Assembly: GCA_021845985.1 (NCBI GenBank)
Contig: JAJZES010000030.1
Span: 1 to 64,000, forward strand
Source: Pseudomonadota bacterium
Lineage (GTDB): Bacteria > Pseudomonadota > Alphaproteobacteria > Acetobacterales > Acetobacteraceae
DNA: 64,000 nt
Reading direction: 5' to 3'
Part shown: one piece after another, positions 21,524 through 30,166 of the stretch
Numbering within the stretch: position 1 is the stretch's first letter
How the letters are laid out: each line of letters opens with the position of its first letter
Notes under the pieces: generated by a model
What the model was told of the DNA's origin: nothing
The model's database searches: none
Seen by the model: only the letters and a program-made list of their open reading frames with translations
Program-made: the position numbers and the translations under genes

Positions 21524-21607
21524 TTACATGCGTTCGCAGAGTGTGGCGTAGCCCAGGCAGAGGCCGAACCAGCCCAGGCCCAGAACCAGGAAGACAGCGT
21601 CAAGCAT
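21524..21607 (-). CDS. Tiny membrane peptide upstream of kdpF
   Basis: A 27-residue reading frame starting with MLDAVFLVLGLGWF and ending in CERM: one predicted membrane helix with a short charged tail. It ends ten bases before kdpF, exactly the spacing used between the other kdp genes. Similar short peptides ending in 'CERL' or alike often precede kdpF in other bacteria, which supports translation. Function unknown; a further small Kdp-associated subunit is possible. Confidence 0.55.
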   Translation of the reverse strand: MLDAVFLVLGLGWFGLCLGYATLCERM

Positions 21608-21733
21608 GGCGATCCCCGCGCGACAGTACGGCGGCGGAGATCGTCGGTGGCCGATAGGAATGCGATGGGGCGGCTTGCCCTGGCGCATAGGAATTGCATA
21701 GGTGCGCAGACCCGCCCGACGACCGGAGGACGC

Positions 21734-21916
21734 ATGCACGACGATGCCGCGCTCGACGCTTTCATGGCCGCCGCCCCGGCACTCGGGCTGGCGATCGCGC
21801 CGGAATGGCGGGCCGGGGTGCGGGCGCAATTGCGGGCGACGCTGGCGCTGGCGGCGCTGGTCACCGCGGTTCCGCCCGACGACAGCGCCGAGCCGGCGCC
21901 AGTGTTTGTCGCATGA
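21734..21916 (+). CDS. atzG: AtzG-like small subunit (DUF4089)
   Basis: 60 residues beginning MHDDAALDAFMAAAPALGLAIAP, the size and pattern of AtzG/HpxX proteins, which form a heterotetramer with the AtzE amidase and are required for its activity. A GGAGGA ribosome-binding sequence lies five bases before the ATG. The stop overlaps the atzE start (ATGA), in keeping with an obligate complex. It is divergent from the kdp operon across 126 bases in which I found no clear sigma-54 site. Confidence 0.85.
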   Translation: MHDDAALDAFMAAAPALGLAIAPEWRAGVRAQLRATLALAALVTAVPPDDSAEPAPVFVA

Positions 21917-23271
21917 GCCTCGATGACTGGGCGTCGGCCGGGGCGATTGCCGGCGCCGTCGCGGCCGGCGAGGTTGCCGCGGCGGAGGTGGTCGGCGCGG
22001 CGCTGGCGCGGATCGCCCGCGACGATGCGCGGCTGAACGCCTTTACCGACATCACCGCGGCGCGGGCACGGGCGCGGGCGGCGGAGATCGACGCCGGGCG
22101 CATCACCGGTCCGCTGGCCGGGGTGCCGTTCGCGGTGAAGAACCTGTTCGACATCGCCGGCCTGCCGACGCGCGCCGGCTCGCGCATCAACCGCAGCCGC
22201 GCCCCGGCGAGCACCGACGCGACGCTGGTGACGCGGCTTGAGGCGGCCGGCGCGGTGCTCGTCGGCGCGCTCAACATGGGCGAATACGCCTATGACTTCA
22301 CCGGCGAGAACATCCACGACGGCGCCTCGCGCAATCCGCACGACACGGCGCGGATGAGCGGCGGCTCATCGGGCGGCTCGGGCGTCGCGGTGGCCGGCGG
22401 CATGGTGCCGCTGGCGCTCGGCTCGGACACCAACGGCTCGATCCGCGTGCCGGCCTCGCTGTGCGGCGTGTTCGGATTGAAGCCGACCTATGGCAGGCTG
22501 TCGCGCGCCGGGACGTTTCCGTTCGTCGCCAGCCTCGATCATGTCGGGCCGCTGGCGCGCGGCGTGGATGATCTGGCGCTGGCCTATGCGGCGATGGCGG
22601 GCCACGACCCGGCCGATCCGGTGTGCCAGGACCGGCCCCTGGCGCCGGCGCGCGCCGGGCTGCGGGTGGCGGTGCTGGGCGGCTATTTCGAGCGTGGCGC
22701 CGGGGCGCAGGCGCTGGCGGCGCGCGATGCCTGCGCCCGGGCGTTGGGGGTAACGCGGGTGGTGGAGCTGCCGGAGGCGGCGCGGGCGCGCGCCGCGGCC
22801 TATGTCATCACCGCGACCGAGGGGGCGGCGCTGCATCTCGACCGGCTGCGCCACGCGGCCGCGGCGTTCGACGCGGCGGTGCGCGAGCGCCTGCTGGCCG
22901 GCGCGCTGATCCCGGCGGCGCTGGTGGTGCAGGCGCAGAAGCTGCGCCGCTGGTTTCAGGCGCGGGCGGCGGAGGTGTTCGCCGAGGTGGACGTGCTGCT
23001 GGCCCCGGCGACCCCCTGCCCGGCGCCGCTGATCGGCCAGCAGACCTTCGTGCTCGACGGCGCGGTGCTGCCGGTGCGGCCGAATCTGGGCGTGTTCACC
23101 CAGCCGTTGTCGTTCATCGGCCTGCCGGTGGTGGCGGTGCCGGTGCCGGGGGATTTGCCGATCGGCGTGCAGGTGATCGCCGCCCCGTGGCGCGAGGCGG
23201 ACGCGCTGGCGGTGGCCGCACGCCTGGAACAGGCGGGCGTGGCGCGCGCCCAGCGCCCGGCGGCGGGCTGA
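21913..23271 (+). CDS. atzE: AtzE-like amidase (1-carboxybiuret hydrolase catalytic subunit)
   Basis: Amidase-signature enzyme of 452 residues with the Ser-Ser-Lys triad: Lys76 (FAVKNLFD), cis-Ser in GGSSGGSG (150-156) and nucleophile Ser176 in [12 protein letters not shown]. The characterised AtzE deaminates 1-carboxybiuret to urea-1,3-dicarboxylate in the cyanuric acid pathway and needs AtzG. Flanking atzG and atzH genes make this assignment much stronger than for a generic amidase. HpxY of purine catabolism is a close alternative, but the hpxW gene that accompanies it is missing here. Confidence 0.85.
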   Translation: MSLDDWASAGAIAGAVAAGEVAAAEVVGAALARIARDDARLNAFTDITAARARARAAEIDAGRITGPLAGVPFAVKNLFDIAGLPTRAGSRINRSRAPASTDATLVTRLEAAGAVLVGALNMGEYAYDFTGENIHDGASRNPHDTARMSGGSSGGSGVAVAGGMVPLALGSDTNGSIRVPASLCGVFGLKPTYGRLSRAGTFPFVASLDHVGPLARGVDDLALAYAAMAGHDPADPVCQDRPLAPARAGLRVAVLGGYFERGAGAQALAARDACARALGVTRVVELPEAARARAAAYVITATEGAALHLDRLRHAAAAFDAAVRERLLAGALIPAALVVQAQKLRRWFQARAAEVFAEVDVLLAPATPCPAPLIGQQTFVLDGAVLPVRPNLGVFTQPLSFIGLPVVAVPVPGDLPIGVQVIAAPWREADALAVAARLEQAGVARAQRPAAG

Positions 23272-23275
23272 GCCC

Positions 23276-23653
23276 ATGGAGATCGACATCCCCGAGGTGA
23301 AAGCCGAACTGACGGCCGCCTTCGCCCGCTATGAGGCCGCCCTGGTCGGCAACGATGTGGCGACGCTGGACGCGCTGTTCTGGCACGACCCGCGCACCAT
23401 CCGCTACGGCGGCGGCGAGAACCTCTACGGCATCGCCGAAATCGCCGCCTTCCGCGCCACCCGCTCGCCGGCGGGGCTGGCGCGGGTGCTGGAGCGGACG
23501 GTGATCACCACGTATGGCCGCGATTTCGGCACCGCGGCGACGCTGTTCCGGCGCGGGCCGGGCAAGGTGGGGCGGCAGATGCAGACCTGGGTGCGGCTGG
23601 ATGGGGGGTGGCGGGTGGTGGCGGCGCATGTGAGTGTGATTGAGGAGGGGTAG
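23276..23653 (+). CDS. atzH: AtzH-like protein (DUF3225, SnoaL/NTF2-like fold)
   Basis: 125 residues, an NTF2-like small protein: [20 protein letters not shown] near 40-60 and a C-terminal [19 protein letters not shown]. AtzH has been shown to hydrolyse urea-1,3-dicarboxylate to allophanate, the step after AtzE; the homologue HpxZ lies in allantoin/oxamate clusters. It follows atzE by four bases. The product allophanate would be the substrate of the AtzF encoded 1.5 kb away. Confidence 0.85.
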   Translation: MEIDIPEVKAELTAAFARYEAALVGNDVATLDALFWHDPRTIRYGGGENLYGIAEIAAFRATRSPAGLARVLERTVITTYGRDFGTAATLFRRGPGKVGRQMQTWVRLDGGWRVVAAHVSVIEEG

Positions 23654-23700
23654 GGCTATCCGCGGCGATGTTTGCTCCCGCCAAATCGGCAATTGCACAG

Positions 23701-24281
23701 CTATCCGAGACTGCCCAGCAGCCGATCCAGCGCAGGTGGCAAGGGCGGCCCCAAGGGAGGCATTGCAGGGGAATCGGGTGAACGATTTTGCGCGGCAAGC
23801 AGAGCTGCGAGGAAATCGTCATCCCAGGACGCGGCCTTGCGCCGTGCGCGCACGGATTGATTTCCGGCCGGCCGTCTCAGCAGATTGAGGGCCATGTGTT
23901 TGATGGTGGTGAAGTTGGTCGGGGCATGATTGGTTCGGGCACGGCTTTCGTCGTCGCGGAACACCATGTCGAGTACCCAGTGCAGGCTGTTTTCGATGGC
24001 CCAGTGGCTGCGCACGACCGGCCCGAGGGCCGCCGCCAACATCACCAGCGAGGTGATGTAATAGCGTGTCTCATGCTCGATCTTTCCGCCGATTTCGCGG
24101 CTGCTCTCGACAACGACGATGCTTTTCAGGCCCGGCCATTTATGGCGTTCCTGGAGCCATTTGGCGTCGTGGATGACGGTTGTGGTTCGGGTCTCGATGC
24201 GGCCATGGTCGCCATCGACCGTCGTGTCCTGGCTGATCGGGAAGTATCCGAATTTTTGTGTGCGGGGCGTAGTTCAGCGAC
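23701..24281 (-). pseudogene. ISAs1-family transposase, C-terminal remnant
   Basis: Reading the minus strand from about 24281, one frame stays open to a TAG at 23701 and gives the ISAs1 C-terminal signature: GDHGRIETR, HDAKWLQERHKWPGLKSI, RYYITSL, then SHWAIENSLHWVLDMVFRDD and the HAPTNFTTIKHMALNLLRR block. About 190 codons remain of a roughly 370-residue transposase; the N-terminal half, with two catalytic Asp residues, is missing, and the break falls at the REP element at 24282. No terminal inverted repeats were identified. A decayed insertion left between atzH and atzF. Confidence 0.85.
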
Positions 24282-24303
24282 GTAGGGTGGGCTTCAGCCC
24301 ACC
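24282..24303 (+). repeat. REP element copy A
   Basis: GTAGGGTGGGCTTCAGCCCACC. The GGTGGGCT/AGCCCACC arms form a perfect hairpin with a two-base loop. This copy is inverted relative to copies B and C and abuts the transposase remnant. Confidence 0.8.
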
Positions 24304-24441
24304 GTCGCAAGCAACGTCGCGAGAGGCTTGCGCGTCGGTCCACCGATGCACGCAACAACCGCGCCGGGCGCAGTGCGGGATCGACTCTCGACCCTCCACC
24401 GCGATGCGGGATCAATCGGGTGCAGGCGGGCGAATTGGGCC

Positions 24442-24463
24442 GGTGGGCTGAAGCCCACCCTAC
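24442..24463 (-). repeat. REP element copy B
   Basis: Reverse complement of copy A over all 22 bases (ends in CACCCTAC). It lies 18 bases beyond the stop codon of the RAYT gene. Confidence 0.8.
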
Positions 24464-24481
24464 GTAATCCCCCGCCGCAAA

Positions 24482-25015
24482 TCACAACCGCTCACCGGCG
24501 GCCGCCACTCCGCCGCCCTGCGGCGCCCAATCGAGCGGATACATCCCCAGCCTGACGCATCTGGCGAAGCTCGAATACGGCCAGTCGGCGGCATGGGCGG
24601 CAAGTCCGTGCTTCACCGGATCGAAATGGATGTAGTCCATGTGTGCAGCGTAATCATGGTCATCGCGGATCGTGTGCTCCCAGTATCGCCGTTGCCAAAT
24701 GCCAGACTCCCGCTTGCGGACCAGCGAGGCGCGCCGGTCCTCCGCCGGCGAGACGCAACGTGAGAACAGCGCCTTGATCATCTGCCACCGGATCGGAAAG
24801 TCGCAGTCGTCCGGTGGCAATGTCCATAGGCAATGCAGGTGATCCGGCAGCACCACCCAGGCATCACTGTGGAACGGATGGCGCGCCCGCGCGGCGCGCA
24901 CGGCACCGCGCCGCGCCTCGATTTCAATGACCAGCAAATCAGCGCGTCGATCACGCAGATTAACCATGAAGAAATGCGATCCGCCCGCCGCACGGTTGCG
25001 GCGATAATTGGCCAT
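24482..25015 (-). CDS. REP-associated tyrosine transposase (RAYT, TnpA_REP)
   Basis: 177 residues, Y1-HUH single-strand transposase of the IS200/IS605-like RAYT class that mobilises REP/BIME elements. The HUH metal motif is PDHLHCLW (His59, His61), and the catalytic Tyr is expected in DYIHFDPVKHGL (Tyr128). The WQRRYWEHTIRDDHDY segment is typical of the family. REP hairpins flank it on both sides in the same orientation, with an additional inverted copy beyond, the usual RAYT arrangement. The gene looks intact, so it could be active. Confidence 0.88.
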   Translation of the reverse strand: MANYRRNRAAGGSHFFMVNLRDRRADLLVIEIEARRGAVRAARARHPFHSDAWVVLPDHLHCLWTLPPDDCDFPIRWQMIKALFSRCVSPAEDRRASLVRKRESGIWQRRYWEHTIRDDHDYAAHMDYIHFDPVKHGLAAHAADWPYSSFARCVRLGMYPLDWAPQGGGVAAAGERL

Positions 25016-25111
25016 GGGTTCGGCAATCCGGCCGTGTCATGCAGCAATCAAAGGCGCCAGGCGTTTGGCGGGCGGGACATCCGTGGCAGGCGTTCGGTGG
25101 GAAGCGGCGGT

Positions 25112-25133
25112 GGTGGGCTGAAGCCCACCCTAC
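25112..25133 (-). repeat. REP element copy C
   Basis: Identical to copy B over the 22-base core, 97 bases before the RAYT start and 24 bases beyond the atzF stop. Together B and C bracket the RAYT gene. Confidence 0.8.
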
Positions 25134-25156
25134 GCGATCCTCATGGCGCCGCATGC

Positions 25157-26851
25157 TCACCCCCGCGCCAAAAACCCCCGCCATCCGCCGAGCGCCGTAA
25201 TATCCTCGGCCCCGGCCACCCCGGCCGCCTCGGCCAGAAACCCCAGGCACGGGCCGTCATCCAACGCCACCGCGCCAAACCCCAGCGGCGGCGGCACCTG
25301 GGTCAGCAACGCGCCGATGGCGGCAGTGGGCAGCGCCCAGACCTCGCCGGCAATGCTGCCCTCGCCGGCAATGCTGCCCTCGCCGGCAATGCTGCCCTCG
25401 CCGCCGCGCAGCAGCCCCGGCCGCGCCCCCAGCGCATACAGCCGATACGCCGCCTGTGTCCGCGCCGTGCGCACGAACCGGCCGCCCAAAGTGGTGATCT
25501 GGTGATTCAGCGGCAGCCCGGCCATGTGGGCGCCGATGCAGAACAGCCCGGTTTCGTCGCCGCCGATCGGGTCGGCCGGCAGCGGCGGCGGCGCGCTGGT
25601 CAGCCGGTGGATGGCGTCGGCCAGCGGTGCCAGCCGCCCCTCCGACCATGCCGGGCCGAGCAGCGTCACGCCGACCGGCCGGCCGTCGGCCAAAAACCCG
25701 GCCGGCACCGCGATGGCCGCCAGATCGCAGAGATTGGCGAAATTGGTCCAGGTACCGAGCCGGCTGTTGACGCCGATCGGGTCGGCCGCGACCTCGGCCA
25801 GGGTCGGCGCCGGCCATGTCGTCGGCAGCAGCAGCGCGTCGCAGTCCCGGAACAGTTCGGCGGCGGCGCGCCGCGCCCTGGCCAGCAGATGGAACGCATC
25901 GAACGCATCCACCGTGCGGCGCTCAAGCCCGCCCTCCAGGATGCGGCGGGTCACCGGATGCAGGATCTCGGGCCGCCCCTCGACCACCTCGCGCAGCGCC
26001 GCGCTGCGCTCCGCCACCCAGGGACCGTCATAGAGCAGGCGGGCGACTTCGAGAAAAATGTCGATCGACACAGTGGCGCCGTCGAACCGCGCGGCGGCGC
26101 GCGCGTAGGGCGCGGCAAGCTCGCCGCCGACGGCGATGCGCGCGACACGCGCCGCCGCCGGCAGCGCCGCGCAGCGCAGGAACGGATACGGTGCGGCGCG
26201 CGACCACGGATCGGCCGGGTGATAGCCGGCAATCACCCGCTGCACCGCAAGCGCCTGCGCGACATCGCGGGCAAACACAGAAATCGTGTCGATCGAGCGG
26301 CAGGCCGGCACCATGCCGCCGGCCGAGACGCTGCCGATGGTCGGTTTCAGCCCGACGATGTTGCCGAACGCCGCCGGCACCCGGCCCGACCCCGCGGTGT
26401 CGGTGCCGAGCGCCACCTTGACGATGCCGGCGGCCACCGCCACGGCCGAGCCGGAGGACGAGCCGCCCGGCACACGCGCCGGGTCGAACACGTTGCGCGG
26501 CACGCCATAGGGGCTGCGCACGCCGACCAGGCCGGTGGCGAACTGGTCGAGATTGGTCTTGCCCAGGATATTGGCGCCCGCCTCCAGCAGCCGGCGCACC
26601 GCCTCGGCACTCGCCGCCGGGGTATAGGCGTAGCCGGGACAGGCTGCGGTCGTCGGCAGGCCGGCGACATCGATGTTGTCCTTGATCGCCACCGGCACGC
26701 CCCAGAGCGGGCGGCCCTGCGCGCCCTCGGCCGCCAACTCGCGGGCGCGGGCAAGGAAGGCGTCGTCCGGCACGCGGGTAATCCAGAGCGCGGGATCGGC
26801 GAAGGCGCGGTCGGCGGCAATCGCGGCCTCGGCGGCGGCAACGGGCGTCAT
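25157..26851 (-). CDS. atzF: Allophanate hydrolase
   Basis: 564 residues. The N-terminal amidase domain (about 1-430) has Lys57 (VAIKDNIDVAG), cis-Ser in PGGSSSGSA (128-136) and nucleophile Ser155 (TDTAGSGRVPA). The C-terminal domain (FCIGAHMAGLPLNHQ, then ARTQAAYRLYAL and a final GGWRGFLARG) is that of AtzF/DUR1, which completes allophanate to two NH3 and two CO2. An in-frame 18-bp triplication lies in the C-terminal domain. It is transcribed away from the transporter operon, with a sigma-54-like promoter about 60 bases upstream. Confidence 0.93.
   Translation of the reverse strand: MTPVAAAEAAIAADRAFADPALWITRVPDDAFLARARELAAEGAQGRPLWGVPVAIKDNIDVAGLPTTAACPGYAYTPAASAEAVRRLLEAGANILGKTNLDQFATGLVGVRSPYGVPRNVFDPARVPGGSSSGSAVAVAAGIVKVALGTDTAGSGRVPAAFGNIVGLKPTIGSVSAGGMVPACRSIDTISVFARDVAQALAVQRVIAGYHPADPWSRAAPYPFLRCAALPAAARVARIAVGGELAAPYARAAARFDGATVSIDIFLEVARLLYDGPWVAERSAALREVVEGRPEILHPVTRRILEGGLERRTVDAFDAFHLLARARRAAAELFRDCDALLLPTTWPAPTLAEVAADPIGVNSRLGTWTNFANLCDLAAIAVPAGFLADGRPVGVTLLGPAWSEGRLAPLADAIHRLTSAPPPLPADPIGGDETGLFCIGAHMAGLPLNHQITTLGGRFVRTARTQAAYRLYALGARPGLLRGGEGSIAGEGSIAGEGSIAGEVWALPTAAIGALLTQVPPPLGFGAVALDDGPCLGFLAEAAGVAGAEDITALGGWRGFLARG
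25343..25396 (-). repeat. 18-bp tandem repeat inside atzF, three perfect copies
   Basis: The plus-strand unit CTCGCCGGCAATGCTGCC occurs three times without gap. In the protein it adds GEGSIA three times, in a loop of the C-terminal domain between LLRGGEG and VWALP. Being a multiple of three it keeps frame, so copy number could vary harmlessly between strains. Confidence 0.9.
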
Positions 26852-26909
26852 CGTGCATTCCCTTGGGGCAGAACCTGCCGTGCTGATTGGCACGACGCCG
26901 CGCAACGAC

Positions 26910-26924
26910 GCAAGAGTTCCGCCA
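26910..26924 (-). promoter_or_regulatory. Sigma-54-type promoter, atzF direction
   Basis: On the minus strand TGGCGGAACTCTTGC matches the -24/-12 pattern (GG at 26923-26922, GC at 26911-26910, exactly ten bases between). The predicted transcript would start near 26898, leaving a leader of about 47 bases before atzF. The -24 half is TGGCgg rather than TGGCAC, so the match is good but not perfect. Confidence 0.5.
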
Positions 26925-26942
26925 CATGGCGCATTTTTGTGC

Positions 26943-26958
26943 TGGCACGCCGGTTGCT
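26943..26958 (+). promoter_or_regulatory. Sigma-54 promoter of the biuret transporter operon
   Basis: TGGCACGCCGGTTGCT matches the sigma-54 consensus TGGCACG-N4-TTGCW at every defined position, with GG (26944-26945) and GC (26956-26957) ten bases apart. Transcription would start near 26969, about 26 bases before the ATG at 26995. A weak NtrC-like GCAC/GCGC dyad lies just upstream, on the minus strand around 26930-26945. Confidence 0.75.
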
Positions 26959-26994
26959 TACCAATCGGCAAATGCAAGACTCATGGAGTGCGCA

Positions 26995-28098
26995 ATGCTG
27001 AGCCGACGGTCCCTTCTCTCCGGTGCTGCCGCGGGCGGCGCGGCGCTGACGCTTGGCGGCGGTCTGCGGCCGGCGCAGGCCGCGACGCTGACCATCGGCT
27101 TCATCTATGTCGGGCCGAAGGACGATTACGGCTACAATCAGGCGCATGCCGAAGCGGCGGCGATGCTGAAAAAGATGCCGGGCGTCAAGATCGTCGAGGA
27201 GGAAAAAGTCCCCGAGACCGACGATGTCGAGAAGACCATGGAGAGCATGATCCAGCTCGACGGCGCCTCGCTGCTGTTCCCGACCAGCTTCGGCTATTTC
27301 GACCCGTACATGCTGCGCACCGCGAAGAAGTACAAAAAGGTGCAGTTCCGCCATTGCGGCGGGCTGTGGACCGACAAGGACCCGATGAACACGGGCAGCT
27401 ATTTCGGCTATATCGGCATGGGGATGTACCTCAACGGCATCGCCGCCGGCTACGCCAGCAAAAGCAAGAAGCTCGGCTTCGTCGCCGCCAAGCCGATTCC
27501 GCAGGTGCTGCTCAACATCAACAGCTTCACCCTCGGCGCCCGCTCGGTTAACCCCGGCATCACGACCCAGGTGATCTTCACCGGCGACTGGTCGATGCCG
27601 GTCAAGGAGGCCGAGGCGACCAATTCGCTCGCCGATCAGGGCGTCGATGTGGTGACGATGCATGTCGATGGGCCGAAAGTGGTGGTGGAAACCGCCGAGC
27701 GGCGCGGCATGTATGTCTGTGGCTACCACGCCAACCAGGCGGCGCTGGCACCGAAGGGCTATCTGACCGGCGCCGAGTGGAACTGGATCACGGTCTACAA
27801 GATGTTCCTGGCCGACGCGCAGGGCGGCAAGGCGCTGCCCAATTTCGTCCGCGGCGGGCTGGCCGAGGGCTTCGTCAAGATGTCGCCGTACGGACCGGCG
27901 GTATCGGCCGAGGCGCGCAAGCACATCGACGCCATCAAGGCCGAGATGATGAAGGGCGGCTTCGCCGTCATCAAAGGCCCGCTGAAGGACAACAAGGGGG
28001 CGCTGGTGGTGCCCGCCGGCACCGCCTATCCCGAGACAGCGATCCAGCTCGAATCGATGAACTATCTGACCGAGGGAGTGCTTGGCTCGATTTCGTGA
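26995..28098 (+). CDS. BMP-family ABC transporter substrate-binding protein
   Basis: 367 residues, exported by a Tat-like signal (MLSRRSLLSGAAAGG, cleavage after an AQA near residue 28). The mature protein begins TLTIGFIYVGPKDDYGYNQAH, the start of the basic-membrane-protein (PnrA/BMP) family, whose members bind nucleosides or other nitrogenous solutes. Encoded immediately downstream of a sigma-54 promoter and with the biuret hydrolase gene, it is likely to bind biuret or a related ureide; the ligand is inferred. Its stop overlaps the GTG of the next gene. ATG 26983 is an alternative start. Confidence 0.9.
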   Translation: MLSRRSLLSGAAAGGAALTLGGGLRPAQAATLTIGFIYVGPKDDYGYNQAHAEAAAMLKKMPGVKIVEEEKVPETDDVEKTMESMIQLDGASLLFPTSFGYFDPYMLRTAKKYKKVQFRHCGGLWTDKDPMNTGSYFGYIGMGMYLNGIAAGYASKSKKLGFVAAKPIPQVLLNINSFTLGARSVNPGITTQVIFTGDWSMPVKEAEATNSLADQGVDVVTMHVDGPKVVVETAERRGMYVCGYHANQAALAPKGYLTGAEWNWITVYKMFLADAQGGKALPNFVRGGLAEGFVKMSPYGPAVSAEARKHIDAIKAEMMKGGFAVIKGPLKDNKGALVVPAGTAYPETAIQLESMNYLTEGVLGSIS

Positions 28099-29210
28099 GC
28101 GCCACCGCCAATAGCAAGGCGACCGCCGCCCCCGCCGCCGTGGCCGGGGCGGTCGATCGCTCCTATCCGGCGCGGCGGACGCTGGAGGCGGTGGCGGCGC
28201 CGCTGGCGGCGCTGCTGCTGGCCACCGCGGCGTTCGCGCTGTTCCTGCTGGCGCTCGGCAAATCGCCGGCGGATTTCTTCGACCTCGTCTGGCAGGGCGC
28301 GTTCGGCAGTTGGTTTTCGCTGCAGAACACCTTGCAGCGGGCGGCGCCGCTGTTGCTGACGGCGCTGTGCGTCGCCATCCCGGCGCAACTCGGCCTCGTC
28401 ATCATCGGCGGCGAGGGGGCGTTCGTGCTCGGCGGCCTTGCCGCGGCCGTCGCCGCGCTGCCGCTGGACGGCGTCTGGCCGCCGCTGGTGCAGCTCGTCA
28501 TGGCCGCCGCCGGCATCGCCGCGGGCGGCGCCTGGATCGCGCTCACCGGGCTGCTGCGGGCGCGCCGCGGGGTGAACGAGACGGTGGCCAGCCTCGTGCT
28601 CGCCTATATCGGCATCGCCCTGTTCAACCATCTGGTCGAAGGCCCGCTGCGTGATCCGTCGAGCCTGAACAAGCCCTCCACCTGGGGCATCGGCGACGCC
28701 AACATGCTCGGGCCGCTGCCGGGGACCGATCTGCATCCCGGGCTGCTGGTCGGGGTGATCGCCTGCCTGCTGTGCTGGCTGCTGATCTACCGCACCGCGA
28801 CCGGCTTCGCCGCGCGCGTCACCGGCGGCAATCTGCGCGCGGCGCAGCTGCAGGGCCTGCCGGTCGGCCGGCTGATCATCGCCGCCTGCGCGCTCGGCGG
28901 CGCATTTGCCGGGCTCGGCGGCATGATCGAGGTGGCGGCGGTGCATGGCCGGGCGAATGCCTCGCTGATCGCCGGCTACGGCTATGCCGGCATTCTGATC
29001 GCCTTCCTGGCGCGGCATAATCCGCTGGCGATCATCCCGATGGCGGTGCTGCTCGGCGGCATCGGCGCGGCGGGCGGGCTGCTGCAGCGCCGGCTCGGGC
29101 TGCCGGATGCGACCGTGGTGGTGCTGCAGGGCTTCATCTTCGTCGCCATCCTGGCCAGCGAAACGCTGTATGGCCGCATCGCTTGGTTTCAGCCGCGCGG
29201 GGGACGCTGA
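28095..29210 (+). CDS. ABC transporter permease (BMP-type system, first)
   Basis: 371 residues with about nine to ten membrane helices, of the branched BPD_transp_2 (sugar/nucleoside) permease family; NETVASLVLAYIGIALFNHLVEGP and the GLPVGRLIIAACALGGAFAGLGG loop are typical. Translation most likely starts at GTG 28095, whose GTGA overlaps the stop of the binding-protein gene; the frame is open upstream but inside that gene. Part of the putative biuret transporter. Confidence 0.88.
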   Translation: MSATANSKATAAPAAVAGAVDRSYPARRTLEAVAAPLAALLLATAAFALFLLALGKSPADFFDLVWQGAFGSWFSLQNTLQRAAPLLLTALCVAIPAQLGLVIIGGEGAFVLGGLAAAVAALPLDGVWPPLVQLVMAAAGIAAGGAWIALTGLLRARRGVNETVASLVLAYIGIALFNHLVEGPLRDPSSLNKPSTWGIGDANMLGPLPGTDLHPGLLVGVIACLLCWLLIYRTATGFAARVTGGNLRAAQLQGLPVGRLIIAACALGGAFAGLGGMIEVAAVHGRANASLIAGYGYAGILIAFLARHNPLAIIPMAVLLGGIGAAGGLLQRRLGLPDATVVVLQGFIFVAILASETLYGRIAWFQPRGGR

Positions 29211-29212
29211 TC

Positions 29213-30127
29213 ATGGGCGCGCTGGAAACCGTGACCGTGGCGATGGTGGCGGGCGCGCTGCGGGTCAGCACGCCGTTTCTGTTCGTCAGCCTCGGCGAGT
29301 GCCTGACCGAACGCTCGGGCCGCATCAATCTCGGCAACGAGGGGGTGCTGGTGCTCGGCGCGATGGTGGCCTACGCGACCAGCTATCACACCGGCAATCC
29401 ATGGCTCGGCGTGGTCGCCGGCGCCATCGCCGGGGCGCTGCTCGGGGCGGTGCATGGCGGGGTGTGTTCGCTGGCGCGGGTCAACGACGTGGCCATGGGC
29501 ATCGCCATCATGCTCGCCGGCACCGGCATCGCCTTCTTTTTCGGCAAGCCCTATGTGCAGCCGGTGGCGCCGCAATTGCCGCGCCTGCCGCTCGGCTTCT
29601 GGGCCAGCGCGCCGCCGGTGAAAAGCGCGCTCAGCGTCAGCCCGCTGTTCTTCATCGGGCTGGCGGCGGCGTTTGCCATGCACTGGTTCTTTCGCGCCAC
29701 CCGCATGGGACTTCGGGTGCGCATCGTCGGCGACAGCGCCGATGCGGCGCGGGCACTGGGCCTGTCGATCGACCGGATCCGGCTGTTCGCCACCGCGGCG
29801 GGCAGCGCGCTGGCCGGCATCGGCGGGGCGTTTCTGTCTCTGTCCTATCCGGGAAGCTGGAACGAGGGATTGTCCTCCGGCCAGGGGCTGATGGCGGTGG
29901 CACTGGTCGTCTTCGCCCGCTGGAATCCGCTCAACTGCGTGATCGCGGCGCTGATCTTCGGCGCCGCCGGGGCGCTCGGCCCGTCGCTGCAGACGGTCGG
30001 TGTCACCAAAGGATATTACCTGTTCTATGCCGCGCCCTATGTGGTGACGCTGGTCATCCTGGCGGCAACGGTGCGGCCCGGCCGGGCGCTGCGCGGCATG
30101 CCGGGGGAATTGTCGATTGGCCGCTGA
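29213..30127 (+). CDS. ABC transporter permease (BMP-type system, second)
   Basis: 304 residues, second inner-membrane permease of the same family, with about eight helices. SLGECLTERSGRINLGNEGVLVLGA near the N-terminus and RIVGDSADAARALGLSIDRIRL are signature loops contacting the ATPase. It begins two bases after the first permease ends. With the binding protein and the ATPase at 31503 it completes a BMP-type importer. Confidence 0.88.
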   Translation: MGALETVTVAMVAGALRVSTPFLFVSLGECLTERSGRINLGNEGVLVLGAMVAYATSYHTGNPWLGVVAGAIAGALLGAVHGGVCSLARVNDVAMGIAIMLAGTGIAFFFGKPYVQPVAPQLPRLPLGFWASAPPVKSALSVSPLFFIGLAAAFAMHWFFRATRMGLRVRIVGDSADAARALGLSIDRIRLFATAAGSALAGIGGAFLSLSYPGSWNEGLSSGQGLMAVALVVFARWNPLNCVIAALIFGAAGALGPSLQTVGVTKGYYLFYAAPYVVTLVILAATVRPGRALRGMPGELSIGR

Positions 30128-30166
30128 GCATGGGATGCAGCGATGAACGGGCCGGGTGGAGTGAGC

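Noticed and set aside
21681-21698. Sigma-54-like site upstream of atzG (TGGCGCATAGGAATTGCA)
   Set aside because: The GG to GC distance is two bases too long.
26888-26903. A third sigma-54-like site (TTGGCACG then CGCGCA)
   Set aside because: The GG to GC spacing is eleven rather than ten bases, so sigma-54 would not be expected to use it.
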